Both the position numbers and the translations under genes were made by a program. This document shows, piece after piece, positions 24,489-32,850 of a stretch of 35,203 bases of DNA. Numbering within the stretch: the stretch's first letter is position 1; every line of letters starts with the position of its first letter. The stretch comes from Phycisphaerae bacterium (GTDB lineage Bacteria > Planctomycetota > Phycisphaerae > Phycisphaerales > UBA1924), in NCBI GenBank assembly GCA_030429485.1, contig JAUIFD010000016.1, positions 1-35,203 of the forward strand, given 5' to 3'. Under the pieces are notes generated by a model. That model saw only the letters and a list, made by a program, of their open reading frames with translations. It was not told the DNA's origin and made no database searches.

Positions 24489-24566
24489 CACCCCGCCCAT
24501 CGGTCGGGCCGCGGCAGGACGGCTTCGAGGCCGGCCCGTGCGGGCGGAGCGCTGCACGTCAAGAGT

Positions 24567-24594
24567 GAAAACGCCCGGGCGCGGGCCCGGGCGT
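24567..24594 (-). terminator. Rho-independent terminator (minus strand)
   Basis: The stem ACGCCCGGGC / GCCCGGGCGT is followed on the minus strand by TTTTC. It lies 48 bases after the stop of the fibronectin-like gene at 24642. Confidence 0.8.
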
Positions 24595-24641
24595 CTCGTG
24601 TCTTCTGCTGTTCTCTGCTGCGCGCTTCCGCGTTGAGTTGC

Positions 24642-25322
24642 CTACGCCGCGATGGAGAGGCTCGCGCTGCTCTCGCCCGCCCCACCCGCGCCGCCCACGC
24701 CAAACTGGACGATGAGCTGGTTGGAGGCGGTGCCGGTCTGGCTGCCTCGGCGGGGTGTGATGATGTAGGCGGCGGAGGTGGTGCCGAGGGGCACGGACGC
24801 ATCGACGAAGCTCTTCTCGCCGGTGTCGCCGACCGTGGTGAATGAGGTTTCGCCGGCGAGCTTGCGCTGCACGACGAAGTAGGCGCCCGACGACGGCGCG
24901 GCGTTGTCGGCCTTCCACTTGAGGGAGAGGTACCCGGAAGAGGTAAGGGAGATCGAGACCTCGGTCGGCTGCCCGGGCGCGCCGATCGGCGAGGGGTCGG
25001 CGGGCATGGGCACCTGCGCGAGGGCGTAGACGTTGGGGTTGTCGGAGGTGGCGGCGAATGCCTTGATGGCCTTGATGAGGTCGGCGCCCGTGTCGCGCAT
25101 GGCGTCGGTGTCGTTGTAGAAGCTGGTGGTGGCGGCCTTTGACGTGGCGCGGGCGGACTGGGCGGCGTCGTACGACGTGCGCGCGGTGGTGATCTGCCCG
25201 GAGAAGGCGGTGACCTGCTCGCCGGTGAGCCCGATCGCGGCGGCGTTGGCGGTCCAGTCGGCGATGCGCGCCTCGAACCACTGGATGGTGTCGAGCCGTG
25301 TGTCGGGCAGAACGGGCGCCAT
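24642..25322 (-). CDS. Fibronectin-III-like protein, family copy 1
   Basis: A 226-residue protein without signal peptide. It starts MAPVLPDTRLDTIQWFEARI, followed by about 80 residues of helix with repeated Ala/Thr/Ser. The second half is a beta-sandwich with SGYLSLKWKADN, GAYFVVQRKL and AAYIITPRRG, which reads like a fibronectin type III domain. AGGAAAG precedes the ATG. A paralogue with the same MAPVLP start and the same KWKADN / RWKADN and PKRG motifs lies at 32071, and a truncated copy at 34013. Function unknown. The lack of a signal suggests a cytoplasmic location or export by a non-classical route. Confidence 0.78.
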   Translation of the reverse strand: MAPVLPDTRLDTIQWFEARIADWTANAAAIGLTGEQVTAFSGQITTARTSYDAAQSARATSKAATTSFYNDTDAMRDTGADLIKAIKAFAATSDNPNVYALAQVPMPADPSPIGAPGQPTEVSISLTSSGYLSLKWKADNAAPSSGAYFVVQRKLAGETSFTTVGDTGEKSFVDASVPLGTTSAAYIITPRRGSQTGTASNQLIVQFGVGGAGGAGESSASLSIAA

Positions 25323-25554
25323 GGTCTTTCCTTTCAGTGAGGGTTGGAGCGGGGGCGGACGCGAATGGGGTGCCAGAGGGGTGGGGGGAGAGGCACGAAG
25401 GCACGAAGGTACGGAGGGCCTCCTGCCCCGTCGCCGACGGGTGGGGGGGTGGGGCGGGGGAGGTACCGCGAGGCTCTGCGAGCGGCGGAGGGGGTGCCTT
25501 TGGACGGCGTCCCCTCAAGTGCGCGACGTCACCCACGGGCGAAGGCTGCGCCCG

Positions 25555-25643
25555 ACGGGTCAATCCGGTGCCTTCGGTGCGCAGGGCAGCGCGGGGGCGG
25601 CACGGGCCTCATAGAGAGAGGCGTGCGGCCGTGACCGGGTTCC
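25555..25643. repeat. 89-bp repeat, copy A
   Basis: Begins ACGGGTCAATCCGGTGCCTT and matches 30567-30655 over its whole length with roughly ten differences and small indels. On the minus strand its end, ACCGGATTGA, matches the last codons of the zinc-ribbon gene at 33438. Confidence 0.85.
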
Positions 25644-25707
25644 GGACCGTCGTCCAAGGCCCTGAGATGGGGGCGATTGGGGCGGAGCGGGATCGCCATC
25701 ACTGGAA

Positions 25708-25767
25708 GCACCGAGCGTCAAAGCCCGACCTCGGTAGCACGTCGGATGGCCCCGGTGCCACCCCGCC
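25708..25767. repeat. Interspersed palindromic repeat, right half only
   Basis: A hairpin ACCGAG(C)GTC / GACCTCGGT with one bulged base, then AGCACG and GGTGCCACCCCGCC. No left partner was found upstream. The arm sequence is of the GAGGTC type. Confidence 0.75.
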
Positions 25768-25960
25768 CACCCCCCGGAGTCGCGCGGGTTCCAATCGAAA
25801 ACGCCCTCACGGCGATCCGTGAACTGCTCTACGCAGGCTCGGCAAGTGGCGATGGGTGCCTGAGGCGGCCCCCGAAAACGACCCGCCCGAGTGGTGGTGG
25901 TTTGCCTTTGGGCAACGGACGAGGCTTTGTGATGCCCCAGTAGGGCGCGCTGGAGCACTC

Positions 25961-25998
25961 AAAATGAAAGCGAGTCCGGGCGTTGGCCCGGGGCTCGC
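25961..25998 (-). terminator. Rho-independent terminator (minus strand)
   Basis: On the minus strand GCGAGCCCCGGGC, a CAAC loop and GCCCGGACTCGC form a stem with one mismatch, followed by TTTCATTTT. It lies about 45 bases after the stop of the protease gene. Confidence 0.85.
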
Positions 25999-26042
25999 GT
26001 CACGGTCTTGCGATGCCGGCGTCTGCCGGCGGCGGTCGGGTG

Positions 26043-28004
26043 TCAGCAACCCGCCTGGTAGGCCGCCAGGAAGGCGAAGAAGTCGTTGGTGTTGATGCCT
26101 CCGCCGGGTGAGAAGTCGGCCCGGGCATCCTGGTTCTGGTAGTAGGTGAGGAACTGGAAGAAGTCGTTGGTGTTGACGTTACCGTCGCAGGTCAGATCGA
26201 CCTGGCATGCGCACCCGCTCCTGGTCGTGAACGACCAGACCGGCCCCGCGGTCACGCCGCCGGTGCCGCGCGAGTCGATGCGCCAGTAGTAGGTGGTGGC
26301 ATTGGCGAGGTTGGGCAGGGCCCACAGCGTGGAAGCCGTGGTCCCCTGGTATTCACCGGCGTCGGGGGTGGAGTCGGTGCCGAAGTAGACGTCATACGAG
26401 CTCGCCCGGGCTGCGGCACTCCAGTCGAGGTCCTGCGTGATCGGGCGGTTGGTTGATCCGTTGGCCGGCGCGACATATGTGGCCGCATCGGGCGCGCCGA
26501 GGGTGATCGTCACCTGCTGGGCGTCCCACCCGTCGGTGCCGTTGTTGGAGAAGTCGATGTCGGTGGCCGCGTCGTACTCGAGCCCGATCCAGTAGGTGCC
26601 GGGGGTTGTCGTGATGGGCGTGGTGAATCCGCCCATGTTGACCGTGACCGACGACATGGCGCCGAAGTTCCAGTTGTAGTTCTGCGTGGAGAGAAGCGTG
26701 TCCGACGAAGAGATGTTGTCGTTCGACGACAGGTAGACGCGGAAGACATGGTTGGCGTTCTTGGCGCCGTTGGTGGGGTTGACGGCCAGGTGCTGGATCG
26801 TCCCCCCAACGGCAGTGCCCGCCTGGATGGTGGTCTGGGTCATGCGATAGCGCATGGCCTGGAGGTCGAAGGCCGCGCCGCGTGCGTCGGCCTTGAACGA
26901 CCCCATGTCGTTGACAAACTGCTCCCAGAGCTTGCAGTAGTACCCACGATCATTGCGGTTAGAGGTTGAGGCCACGGCGTGGGCGTACCGGTCGCTGCCG
27001 CTGATGTAGTACATCGCGGAGCCCGACATGCCGCCCCAGACCGTGTCGAGGCACCCGCCGCCGGTGTTGAGCTGGAACTGGTTGTTCGGGCAGGCGTCGA
27101 TCGTGCCGGACCAGTAGTACATTTCGCGCCCGTTGTGGCAGTTCTCGGCGGGGTATGACGCGTTGTTGTAGGTGCCGCTCGGGCACGAGCCGCCCCAGGC
27201 CCATCCCCACCACCCGGTCAGGCTGCCGACGCAGCGCGTGACGCGAATGACTCCGCAATCGCGGTCGAAGTTGCCATTGTTGATGTAGTCGGAACCCGCG
27301 AGGTACCACGTGCCGCGGGCGTACCCGAAGGGCTGGTGCTGGGCGTTCGAGGGCGGCGCGATGTTGCCGTTGCCATCCCAACCCGGATAGACGTAGATCT
27401 CATTGGCCCAGTTGAAGATGTTGATGCCGTTCGGGTTGCGGGCGTAGACGCAGTGCGCGGCGCAAAGCACGACCTCGGGATCCTGCATGGAGCCCGAGCA
27501 GACAAACCAGCGGGTATTGCCGCCCGTGTCCGTGAAGCGCATGGCGAGCTTGACGTTCACGCTCCACGGGAACGTGGCGCGTGTGCCCGCGCCGATCAGC
27601 GACATCGAGCCGAACCCCTCGCCCGGACGCACATCACCGGGAATGGTGTCCGAGTCGAAGCCGGCGCCGAAGGAGGCGCTTCCGCCCTGCCCGCCGTTGG
27701 CGCCGCTCGGGGCCGAGAGGGGCAACTCCCAGGTCATGCCGGAGTCGGCGTCGTGCATGTACACCGACGGGCTGCCCGGCGGGCCCACGATGTCGCCGGG
27801 CTCGGGCATCGGCATCGGGGGGATCTGATCGAGCGGTGGGTGAGGCGGCACGAATGCGGGGCTGTCATCGCTGACAACGAAGATGGGGATGAAGCCCGGA
27901 TCGATCGCCTTCGAGTGCACCTGAGGATCGGGGTCGGCGCCCACGGGCGACACAAAAACACAGACCGCCGACACGAATCGAATCGCGCGTCGAGACCACA
28001 TCAT
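26043..28004 (-). CDS. Secreted trypsin-like serine protease with CARDB-like, fibronectin-III and dockerin-like domains
   Basis: A 653-residue exported protein. A signal peptide (about 1-24) and a Pro-rich pro-region precede an S1-type protease domain. The candidate triad is His184 in AAHC, Asp249 in DRDCGV and Ser327 in GGMSGSAM, a layout close to V8/glutamyl endopeptidases. Residues about 405-510 resemble a CARDB adhesion module and 515-600 a fibronectin III domain with SYDVYFGT and YYWRID. The final 60 residues are the duplicated NTNDFF dockerin-like module ending YQAGC. AAGGA precedes the double ATG at 28004/28001. It is probably displayed on or released from the cell surface for protein degradation. 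Confidence 0.88.
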   Translation of the reverse strand: MMWSRRAIRFVSAVCVFVSPVGADPDPQVHSKAIDPGFIPIFVVSDDSPAFVPPHPPLDQIPPMPMPEPGDIVGPPGSPSVYMHDADSGMTWELPLSAPSGANGGQGGSASFGAGFDSDTIPGDVRPGEGFGSMSLIGAGTRATFPWSVNVKLAMRFTDTGGNTRWFVCSGSMQDPEVVLCAAHCVYARNPNGINIFNWANEIYVYPGWDGNGNIAPPSNAQHQPFGYARGTWYLAGSDYINNGNFDRDCGVIRVTRCVGSLTGWWGWAWGGSCPSGTYNNASYPAENCHNGREMYYWSGTIDACPNNQFQLNTGGGCLDTVWGGMSGSAMYYISGSDRYAHAVASTSNRNDRGYYCKLWEQFVNDMGSFKADARGAAFDLQAMRYRMTQTTIQAGTAVGGTIQHLAVNPTNGAKNANHVFRVYLSSNDNISSSDTLLSTQNYNWNFGAMSSVTVNMGGFTTPITTTPGTYWIGLEYDAATDIDFSNNGTDGWDAQQVTITLGAPDAATYVAPANGSTNRPITQDLDWSAAARASSYDVYFGTDSTPDAGEYQGTTASTLWALPNLANATTYYWRIDSRGTGGVTAGPVWSFTTRSGCACQVDLTCDGNVNTNDFFQFLTYYQNQDARADFSPGGGINTNDFFAFLAAYQAGC

Positions 28005-28274
28005 CGCGTTTTTGTCCTTCGATTGCCGCGAGGGCGGCAACCTGACCCGGGGTTCGCCTGATGAGCCCGCCCCACAAGGGCCGAAACTCTCAGCCCCGGT
28101 CTTATAATCATGAGGCCCGGCGAACGTGAGTCAATCGGAATCCACCCCACAATCCAGTTTCGATCATCCCCATGACTTCCGTCCTCGTGGGGGCGGCCGG
28201 TGACCACGACGTTGGCGGCGTTTCCGGCTCGGCGTCCGTGTTCGAGAGAGACACCACGGGCCCGTGTGCCCCGG

Positions 28275-28590
28275 CACTGCCACCATGATCGGCTCTGCGA
28301 GCATGGTGCGTTGCGGGTCATCTGGCTCGTTGAGCATGGCGGGGTTGTCCCGAGTGCTCGTGCCATCGAGGTCAGCTTTGGGATCTCGATGCCGTTAGTG
28401 CGAACGCCACGAGCCGTTCGCCACCCACAACGCGGGGCTGGGGGGCGGGGCTCGGCCCGGCGCGCCGGGCCGACGTCGCGCTATCCCAGAGATGGAGGCT
28501 CTTTGCCGCCGGACGCGGTACGAATCAAGATCGCAGGGCCGATCTTGATGGCACGAGAGAGAGAGGCACGGGGCCCTTGATGCCACCCCG
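28275..28590. repeat. Interspersed palindromic repeat, copy 3 (three hairpins)
   Basis: Contains CACCATGATCG / CGAGCATGGTG (28280-28308), ATCGAGGTC / GATCTCGAT (28364-28391) and ATCAAGATCG / CGATCTTGAT (28524-28549). It ends with GGCACG and TGATGCCACCCCGCC. The three hairpins have three different arm sequences, each internally paired. It abuts the stop codon of the next minus-strand gene. The rest of 28005-28594 holds only a poor promoter-like sequence for the protease gene. Confidence 0.8.
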
Positions 28591-28594
28591 CCGC

Positions 28595-30184
28595 CTACTC
28601 CACCCGCTCGATCTCGCCCGGACGCCACGTCTTCTCGAACCACGGTTCGAGCGGGCCATACAGTCGCAGGATCGTGTACCACCCCTTGCCGGGCACCGTC
28701 TGGATCCAGTTGGCCTCCATCCCCTCGGGCGCGGCGCTCGGCGTCGGCCCGAAGTAGAGGTCCACCGATCCGTCCGCGTTGGCGACCAACTCGTCACGCT
28801 CGTTGTTCTTGCTCGGGAAGGGCTGGCCGGTCTGCAACTCCGACCGCGTCTGCGGGTCGTAGACCACGACCGACCAGAAGTCCTTCGCCGGCGGGTTGGC
28901 CGGGATCGTCAGCTTGTAGACTTTGGAGCCGTCGGGGTAGTTGCCGTCGGCGTCGGTCGTCGCGTACGCGTACTGCGAACCACGGCCGACCATCTTCAGC
29001 GCCATCGCCGGCGTGTTCACCGTCGCCTGATAGAAGAACAGCGTCCGCGCGTCGAGGTTGCGCCCGCCCCGCCCGTCGTCCTTGAGCCACCGGTAGTCGC
29101 CCCCGACGAACGCGGTCATCCAGTTGCTGTCCGGGTAGTACCTGACGCCGTCGAGCCGCGGGCGGAAGACGATGGCGCGGGCCGTCGCGTTGCCGATCGC
29201 CACCGCGTCGGTCAGGATGCGCTTCATCCGCGCGTCGGGCCTGAAGGGCTTGCCCTTCTCGATGCCGATGGAGGCGAAGAGCCCCCGCAGTTCCGGGTCG
29301 AGCATCGACACCGGCTCGCGCTCGATCACGTGGTGCAGCTCCTCGAAGAAGTCGTAGTTGTTCGCGTGGATGGTGTTGAACGGGATGCCCGACGCGTTCG
29401 TGAACTCCATCGCCGGCGGGCTGGCCTTCTTCGACAGCGGGTACACCCTCAGCCCGCCCTCGAACATCGCCGTCGCCGCGTCGGGCTTGCCGTCCACCAG
29501 GAACCCGCGGAGGATCAGCCAGTTGACATAGCTTGTGGACTTGGAGACGAAGTACGTCTCGCCGTCCACCGTGGCCTTCATGCCGCCGACGGGCGGATCG
29601 AGCGGGCCGTCGTAGTCCGGCGAGAGGATGAGGTACTTCCCGCCCGCCCCCCGGTCCGGCCCCGGCGCGCCCATGTCGGTGACGAAGCGGAAGTATGCAT
29701 CGTTGACGGTTCCTGGCCCGCAGTTCGGCGGGATTTCGACGACGGTGGCGCCGTCGCGCTGGAGGTTCAGGAACACCGAGCAGTACACCGTCTCGGTATT
29801 GCCCGTGAGGAACAGCGGCGAGGAATCCAGCAGCCGTTCGAAGATGATCGCCTTGTGCGCCGCCTCGGAGCCGACGATCTCGGCAACACCCAGGCGGAGC
29901 CCCTCGATCGAGGTCGCGGGGATGCCGTTCAGGAAGGTCTCCACCCCCCGAATCCGGTCGAGGTTGTCGTAGAGCGTGTCGACCGTCGCCGCGTCGGGCA
30001 TGCCGTCGAAGAACCGCAGCGTGCCGATCGACGTCTCCACGGTGTCCGGCGTCATGATCTTCGCCGGGATCTTGTGGTTGTACCCGGGCGTCGCGTCGGC
30101 GTCCTGCGCAAGGCAAGCCCCGCCCGACAGCATCACACCGGCAGCGGCCGCTCGCGTGACGCGTCCGAAGACAAACCGGTTCAT
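28595..30184 (-). CDS. DUF1254/DUF1214 domain exported protein
   Basis: A 529-residue protein with a signal peptide (about 1-26, ending CLAQ). Residues about 90-230 resemble DUF1254, with FLTGNTETVYCSVFLNL. Residues about 400-510 resemble DUF1214, with TPAMALKMVGRGSQYAYATT, FWSVVVYDPQTRS and NWIQTVPGKGWYTILRLYGP. Proteins with this pair of domains are widespread and of unknown function. ATG 30184 is chosen because GGGAG is well placed and a signal peptide begins there; the longer open frame runs back through a repeat. It stands alone, with a palindromic repeat on each side. Confidence 0.88.
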   Translation of the reverse strand: MNRFVFGRVTRAAAAGVMLSGGACLAQDADATPGYNHKIPAKIMTPDTVETSIGTLRFFDGMPDAATVDTLYDNLDRIRGVETFLNGIPATSIEGLRLGVAEIVGSEAAHKAIIFERLLDSSPLFLTGNTETVYCSVFLNLQRDGATVVEIPPNCGPGTVNDAYFRFVTDMGAPGPDRGAGGKYLILSPDYDGPLDPPVGGMKATVDGETYFVSKSTSYVNWLILRGFLVDGKPDAATAMFEGGLRVYPLSKKASPPAMEFTNASGIPFNTIHANNYDFFEELHHVIEREPVSMLDPELRGLFASIGIEKGKPFRPDARMKRILTDAVAIGNATARAIVFRPRLDGVRYYPDSNWMTAFVGGDYRWLKDDGRGGRNLDARTLFFYQATVNTPAMALKMVGRGSQYAYATTDADGNYPDGSKVYKLTIPANPPAKDFWSVVVYDPQTRSELQTGQPFPSKNNERDELVANADGSVDLYFGPTPSAAPEGMEANWIQTVPGKGWYTILRLYGPLEPWFEKTWRPGEIERVE

Positions 30185-30335
30185 TCGCTGCTCCCTTTCC
30201 AATGTCTCGCCCTCGCTCGCGGGCTTCGTCCCGCGCTGCCCCATGTGTTTCACAATCGCCGCCCCGAACCCCGAGCCCGTCGGGAGCTCCTCCCCCTTCA
30301 TCAAGCCATCGAACTCGTAGGCTACCGGCGGGGTG

Positions 30336-30557
30336 GGCGGGGTGGCATCAAGGTCTCGTTGCCTCTGACGTGCCATCAAGATCGGCTCTGCGATCTTGAT
30401 GCGTGGTGCGTCGGCCGCGCGGCGTGTCCAAGCACGCAGCATACCGGCCGCCCGGGCAGGCCGCCCCGCCCCCGCCATCGATCGTCGGCCCGTACCCGAA
30501 AGAGCACCATGATCGCCGAGCCGATCATGGTGGCACGAATCATGATGCCACCCCGCC
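30336..30557. repeat. Interspersed palindromic repeat, copy 4 (complete, 222 bp)
   Basis: The most complete copy. Terminal inverted repeats GGCGGGGTGGCATCA and TGATGCCACCCCGCC flank two hairpins: CATCAAGATCG-GCTCTG-CGATCTTGATG on the left (30374-30401) and CACCATGATCG-CCGAGC-CGATCATGGTG on the right (30505-30532). Each hairpin is a perfect 11-bp stem, although the two arms differ in sequence (AAGATC versus ATGATC). Confidence 0.88.
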
Positions 30558-30566
30558 GGGTCCTCT

Positions 30567-30655
30567 ACGGGTCAATCCGGTGCCTTCGGTGCGCAGGGCC
30601 GGCGCGGGAGCGGCACGGGCCTTATAGAGAGGTGTGCGGCCGTAACCGGGGCTCC
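30567..30655. repeat. 89-bp repeat, copy B
   Basis: Matches 25555-25643 closely. It begins ten bases after the end of palindromic repeat copy 4. The rest of 30185-30752 contains that repeat and a promoter but no gene. Confidence 0.85.
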
Positions 30656-30701
30656 TGACATTCGCCCCGGGGTGTCTGCGGGTATTGGGGGAACTCAGGC
30701 C

Positions 30702-30730
30702 TTGGGCGGCCTCCGGCACCCCGCTATTCT
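30702..30730 (+). promoter_or_regulatory. Sigma-70-like promoter for the laminin-B/dockerin gene
   Basis: TTGGGC (30702-30707), a 17-base spacer and TATTCT (30725-30730), 22 bases before the ATG at 30753. Confidence 0.55.
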
Positions 30731-30752
30731 GAGCGCGGAGGGTAGATCAAGG

Positions 30753-31538
30753 ATGATGAAGTCAATCGTACTTGTTGCTGCTGTGCTGGCGCGGGTCGCG
30801 TCGGCTCAGGCTCTCGTGAGTTCAGATTTCGACGCCGATGCCGAGGGTTGGTTTGTGACGAGCATCGTTCAGACTGATCGCTGCATGCCGGACGGGGGAA
30901 TAGCCCGCCCGTCAGCGTGGGTGTCCGAAGGTGGGGATCCAGGCGGCTTCTTTCGCCATGATGAACGGTCCTTCGGCGGCAACTCGTTCTTTCGGGCTCC
31001 TGCCGCCTATCACGGCGACTTGTCTTCGGCGTTCGGCGGTTGGCTTTCGTGGTCATGGCGTGTCACTGCGATTTCGTTCGACACGCCACACGATGTCTAC
31101 ATACAGGGTGCCGGATTGACTATCTGGATCGGAACGCCTCCCCCTGGGGGCCAATGGGGACGAGCCCAGGTGCCGCTGATCGAGGGGGTGTGGCGGTTTG
31201 CTACGCCGGGTTGCGTGGACTGCTGTGATGCCCCAGGACCGTTTGCGACCGAGCAGGAACTTGTGGCGGTGCTCTCGGATGTGACGGCGATCTGGATCCG
31301 GGCCGAGCATCGCTCCGGAAACGAAATCGTGGACCTGGATCGCGTTCGCGTCCTTCTCCGTTGCCCCGGCGATCTTACCGGCGATCGTGTGATCGACACC
31401 AACGACTTCTTCCTGTACCTGGGGCTCTATCAGGTGGGTGAGTCACGCGCAGACTTCTTTCCGGTCGGTGCTCCCGACGGCCTGATCAACACCAACGACT
31501 TCTTCGCGTTCCTCGCGGCGTATCACGCGGGGTGCTGA
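30753..31538 (+). CDS. Secreted laminin-B-like protein with GC-type dockerin-like C-terminus
   Basis: A 261-residue exported protein with a signal peptide ending ASAQA. The body resembles a laminin B (IV type A) domain: DFDADAEGWFV, FFRAPAAYHGDLSSAFGGWL and a later DVTAIWIRAEH. The C-terminus is the dockerin-like pair DTNDFFLYLGLYQ and NTNDFFAFLAAY, ending HAGC. It starts at the double ATG 30753/30756. A sigma-70-like promoter precedes it. It stands between palindromic repeats. A carbohydrate- or matrix-binding surface role is likely but not demonstrated. Confidence 0.85.
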   Translation: MMKSIVLVAAVLARVASAQALVSSDFDADAEGWFVTSIVQTDRCMPDGGIARPSAWVSEGGDPGGFFRHDERSFGGNSFFRAPAAYHGDLSSAFGGWLSWSWRVTAISFDTPHDVYIQGAGLTIWIGTPPPGGQWGRAQVPLIEGVWRFATPGCVDCCDAPGPFATEQELVAVLSDVTAIWIRAEHRSGNEIVDLDRVRVLLRCPGDLTGDRVIDTNDFFLYLGLYQVGESRADFFPVGAPDGLINTNDFFAFLAAYHAGC

Positions 31539-31554
31539 GCCGCGGCCCCGGGTG

Positions 31555-31690
31555 GGTGCCACCGAGGTCGGGCTTTGACGACCTCGGTGCGCTGTGGGGA
31601 GGTCGGCGGAGGGGTATGGGGCGGGGGGCGAGGGCCGGAGCACCGAGGTCCCAGAGCGGACCTCGGTGGCACGGGTCATCCGTGCCCGCC
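31555..31690. repeat. Interspersed palindromic repeat, copy 5
   Basis: Two perfect 11-bp hairpins of the GAGGTC type: CACCGAGGTCG / CGACCTCGGTG (loop GGCTTTGA, left) and CACCGAGGTCC / GGACCTCGGTG (loop CAGAGC, right). They are flanked by GGTGCC and GGCACG. A third small stem, GGCACGG-GTCAT-CCGTGCC, follows. It begins 17 bases after the dockerin stop codon. Confidence 0.85.
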
Positions 31691-31860
31691 CGTCCGCTTC
31701 CCCTCCTTGCGGGGGTTGGGCGCGGTGCGGGTGCGGTGGGAGACCCGTGACTGGCAGGCGCGGTCCCCTCTGCGGCCCTCTGCGCCCTCCGCGGTGAGAA
31801 TCCGCCTTTCCGGGCCGGGAAGGCGGTTTCGGGGTCGCCGGAAGCTCCTGTAGCTCCCAA

Positions 31861-32007
31861 CACGGCGCCGATGTTGCGAGGTTTTGGCGTCGTGTTGCGC
31901 ACTCCCGACCACGTGCGGCGCGGCATGGGGGGTGGGGTGCGCGCTTCCCGGGGCGTGGCGCGCGGCATCGGGGGGGTGGTGCGTGGCATTTGCGCGGTGG
32001 TGCGCGC
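31861..32007. repeat. 21-bp tandem array, seven degenerate units
   Basis: On the minus strand the units share a pattern close to CCGCGCACCACCCCCCCGATG. They start, in plus coordinates, at 31987, 31966, 31945, 31924, 31903, 31882 and 31861. They decay towards the left. The period of 21 keeps one frame open on the minus strand (heptads such as ARTTAQM, PRTTPPM, PRATPRE), but no gene is supported. The array lies about 60 bases upstream of the next gene. Confidence 0.7.
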
Positions 32008-32070
32008 GTTTCCGGCGGTGTGGTGAGCTATTGGGGGGCTTTGGGGGGGTGGGGAGCCGATAGCCGGGGC

Positions 32071-32745
32071 ATGGCTCCCGTCCTCCCCCGCACCCGCGTC
32101 GCCACGCTCGAGTTCTTCGAGACGCGCCTGCCCGTCTGGGGCGCGGCGCCCGCCGCCATCGGCCTGCGCCCCCTCGACATCGCGCAGCTCACCGACCTCA
32201 CCGAGGCCGCCCGCGCGGCCCACGACGAGGCCGAGCGGCTGCGCGCCCAGGCCGCGGCCGCCGCCGATGCTGCGCGGCTCGCGTCGGAGGCGATGCGCGC
32301 CCGCGGCGCGGGCATGGTGCGTGTCATCAAGGCCTATGCCGACAACAAGGACGATCCCAACATCTACGCCGCCGCGCAGATCAACCCGCCCGTCCCGCCG
32401 ACGCGCCGCCCGCCCCTCGCCCCGCCCGGGCGTCCGGAGCTCGCGCGGCCCGAGCTCAACTCCGACGGCTCGGTCACGCTGCGCTGGAAGGCGGATAACG
32501 CCATGGCCTCGCGCGGCGCGTACTTCGTGATCGTGCGCACACTGCCCGACGAAGCCGAGCGCGTCATCGGCGACGCCGCGGGCCGCACCTTCACCGACCG
32601 CACCCTCCCGCGCGGCACGGCGAGCGCGACCTACATGATCATCCCCAAACGCGGCGCACGCTCCGGCGAACCCAGCGCCCGCGTCACCGTCCAGCTCGGC
32701 GTTGACAACTCACCCGCCGCCGCCCGTGCTCGCACGGCAGCTTGA
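32071..32745 (+). CDS. Fibronectin-III-like protein, family copy 2
   Basis: A 224-residue paralogue of the protein at 24642. It starts MAPVLPRTRVATLEFFETRL, has an Ala/Glu/Arg-rich helical stretch of about 70 residues, a Pro-rich linker, and a beta-sandwich with SVTLRWKADN, GAYFVIVRTL and YMIIPKRGARSGEP. It has no signal peptide. Three prolines and many arginines distinguish its linker from copy 1. ATG 32071 is chosen by comparison with copy 1; the upstream open frame runs into the 21-bp array. Function unknown. Confidence 0.75.
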   Translation: MAPVLPRTRVATLEFFETRLPVWGAAPAAIGLRPLDIAQLTDLTEAARAAHDEAERLRAQAAAAADAARLASEAMRARGAGMVRVIKAYADNKDDPNIYAAAQINPPVPPTRRPPLAPPGRPELARPELNSDGSVTLRWKADNAMASRGAYFVIVRTLPDEAERVIGDAAGRTFTDRTLPRGTASATYMIIPKRGARSGEPSARVTVQLGVDNSPAAARARTAA

Positions 32746-32850
32746 ACTACTGGCCCGAGGTATCGTTCCCGCGCGGCGGGGAGAGTCGAGGGGCAGTGGG
32801 ACGAGGGTCGCGATTCGGCGCGCAAGTGAGGGCGAAGGGTGAGGGGGAAC

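Larger units (their letters stand above)
25323..25960. other. Intergenic region without a supported gene
   Basis: 638 bases of very GC-rich, G-skewed sequence. It holds an 89-bp repeat (25555-25643) and half of a palindromic repeat (25708-25767). Short imperfect direct repeats of GGCACGAA occur near 25393. Open frames here are compositionally driven and have no convincing starts. Confidence 0.6.
31539..32070. other. Intergenic region without a supported gene
   Basis: 532 bases that hold a palindromic repeat (31555-31690), a hairpin CCGCCTTTCC / GGGAAGGCGG (31802-31826, one mismatch, followed only by TTT), and a 21-bp tandem array (31861-32007). Long frames on both strands are products of composition and of the array. 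Confidence 0.65.

Noticed and set aside
28577-30658. A 693-codon plus-strand frame
   Set aside because: Antisense to the DUF1254/DUF1214 gene and runs through two repeat copies.
31486-32223. A minus-strand frame of 245 codons containing the heptad repeats
   Set aside because: It starts inside the fibronectin-like gene, crosses a palindromic repeat and ends in the dockerin gene on the other strand. The heptads follow from the 21-bp array.
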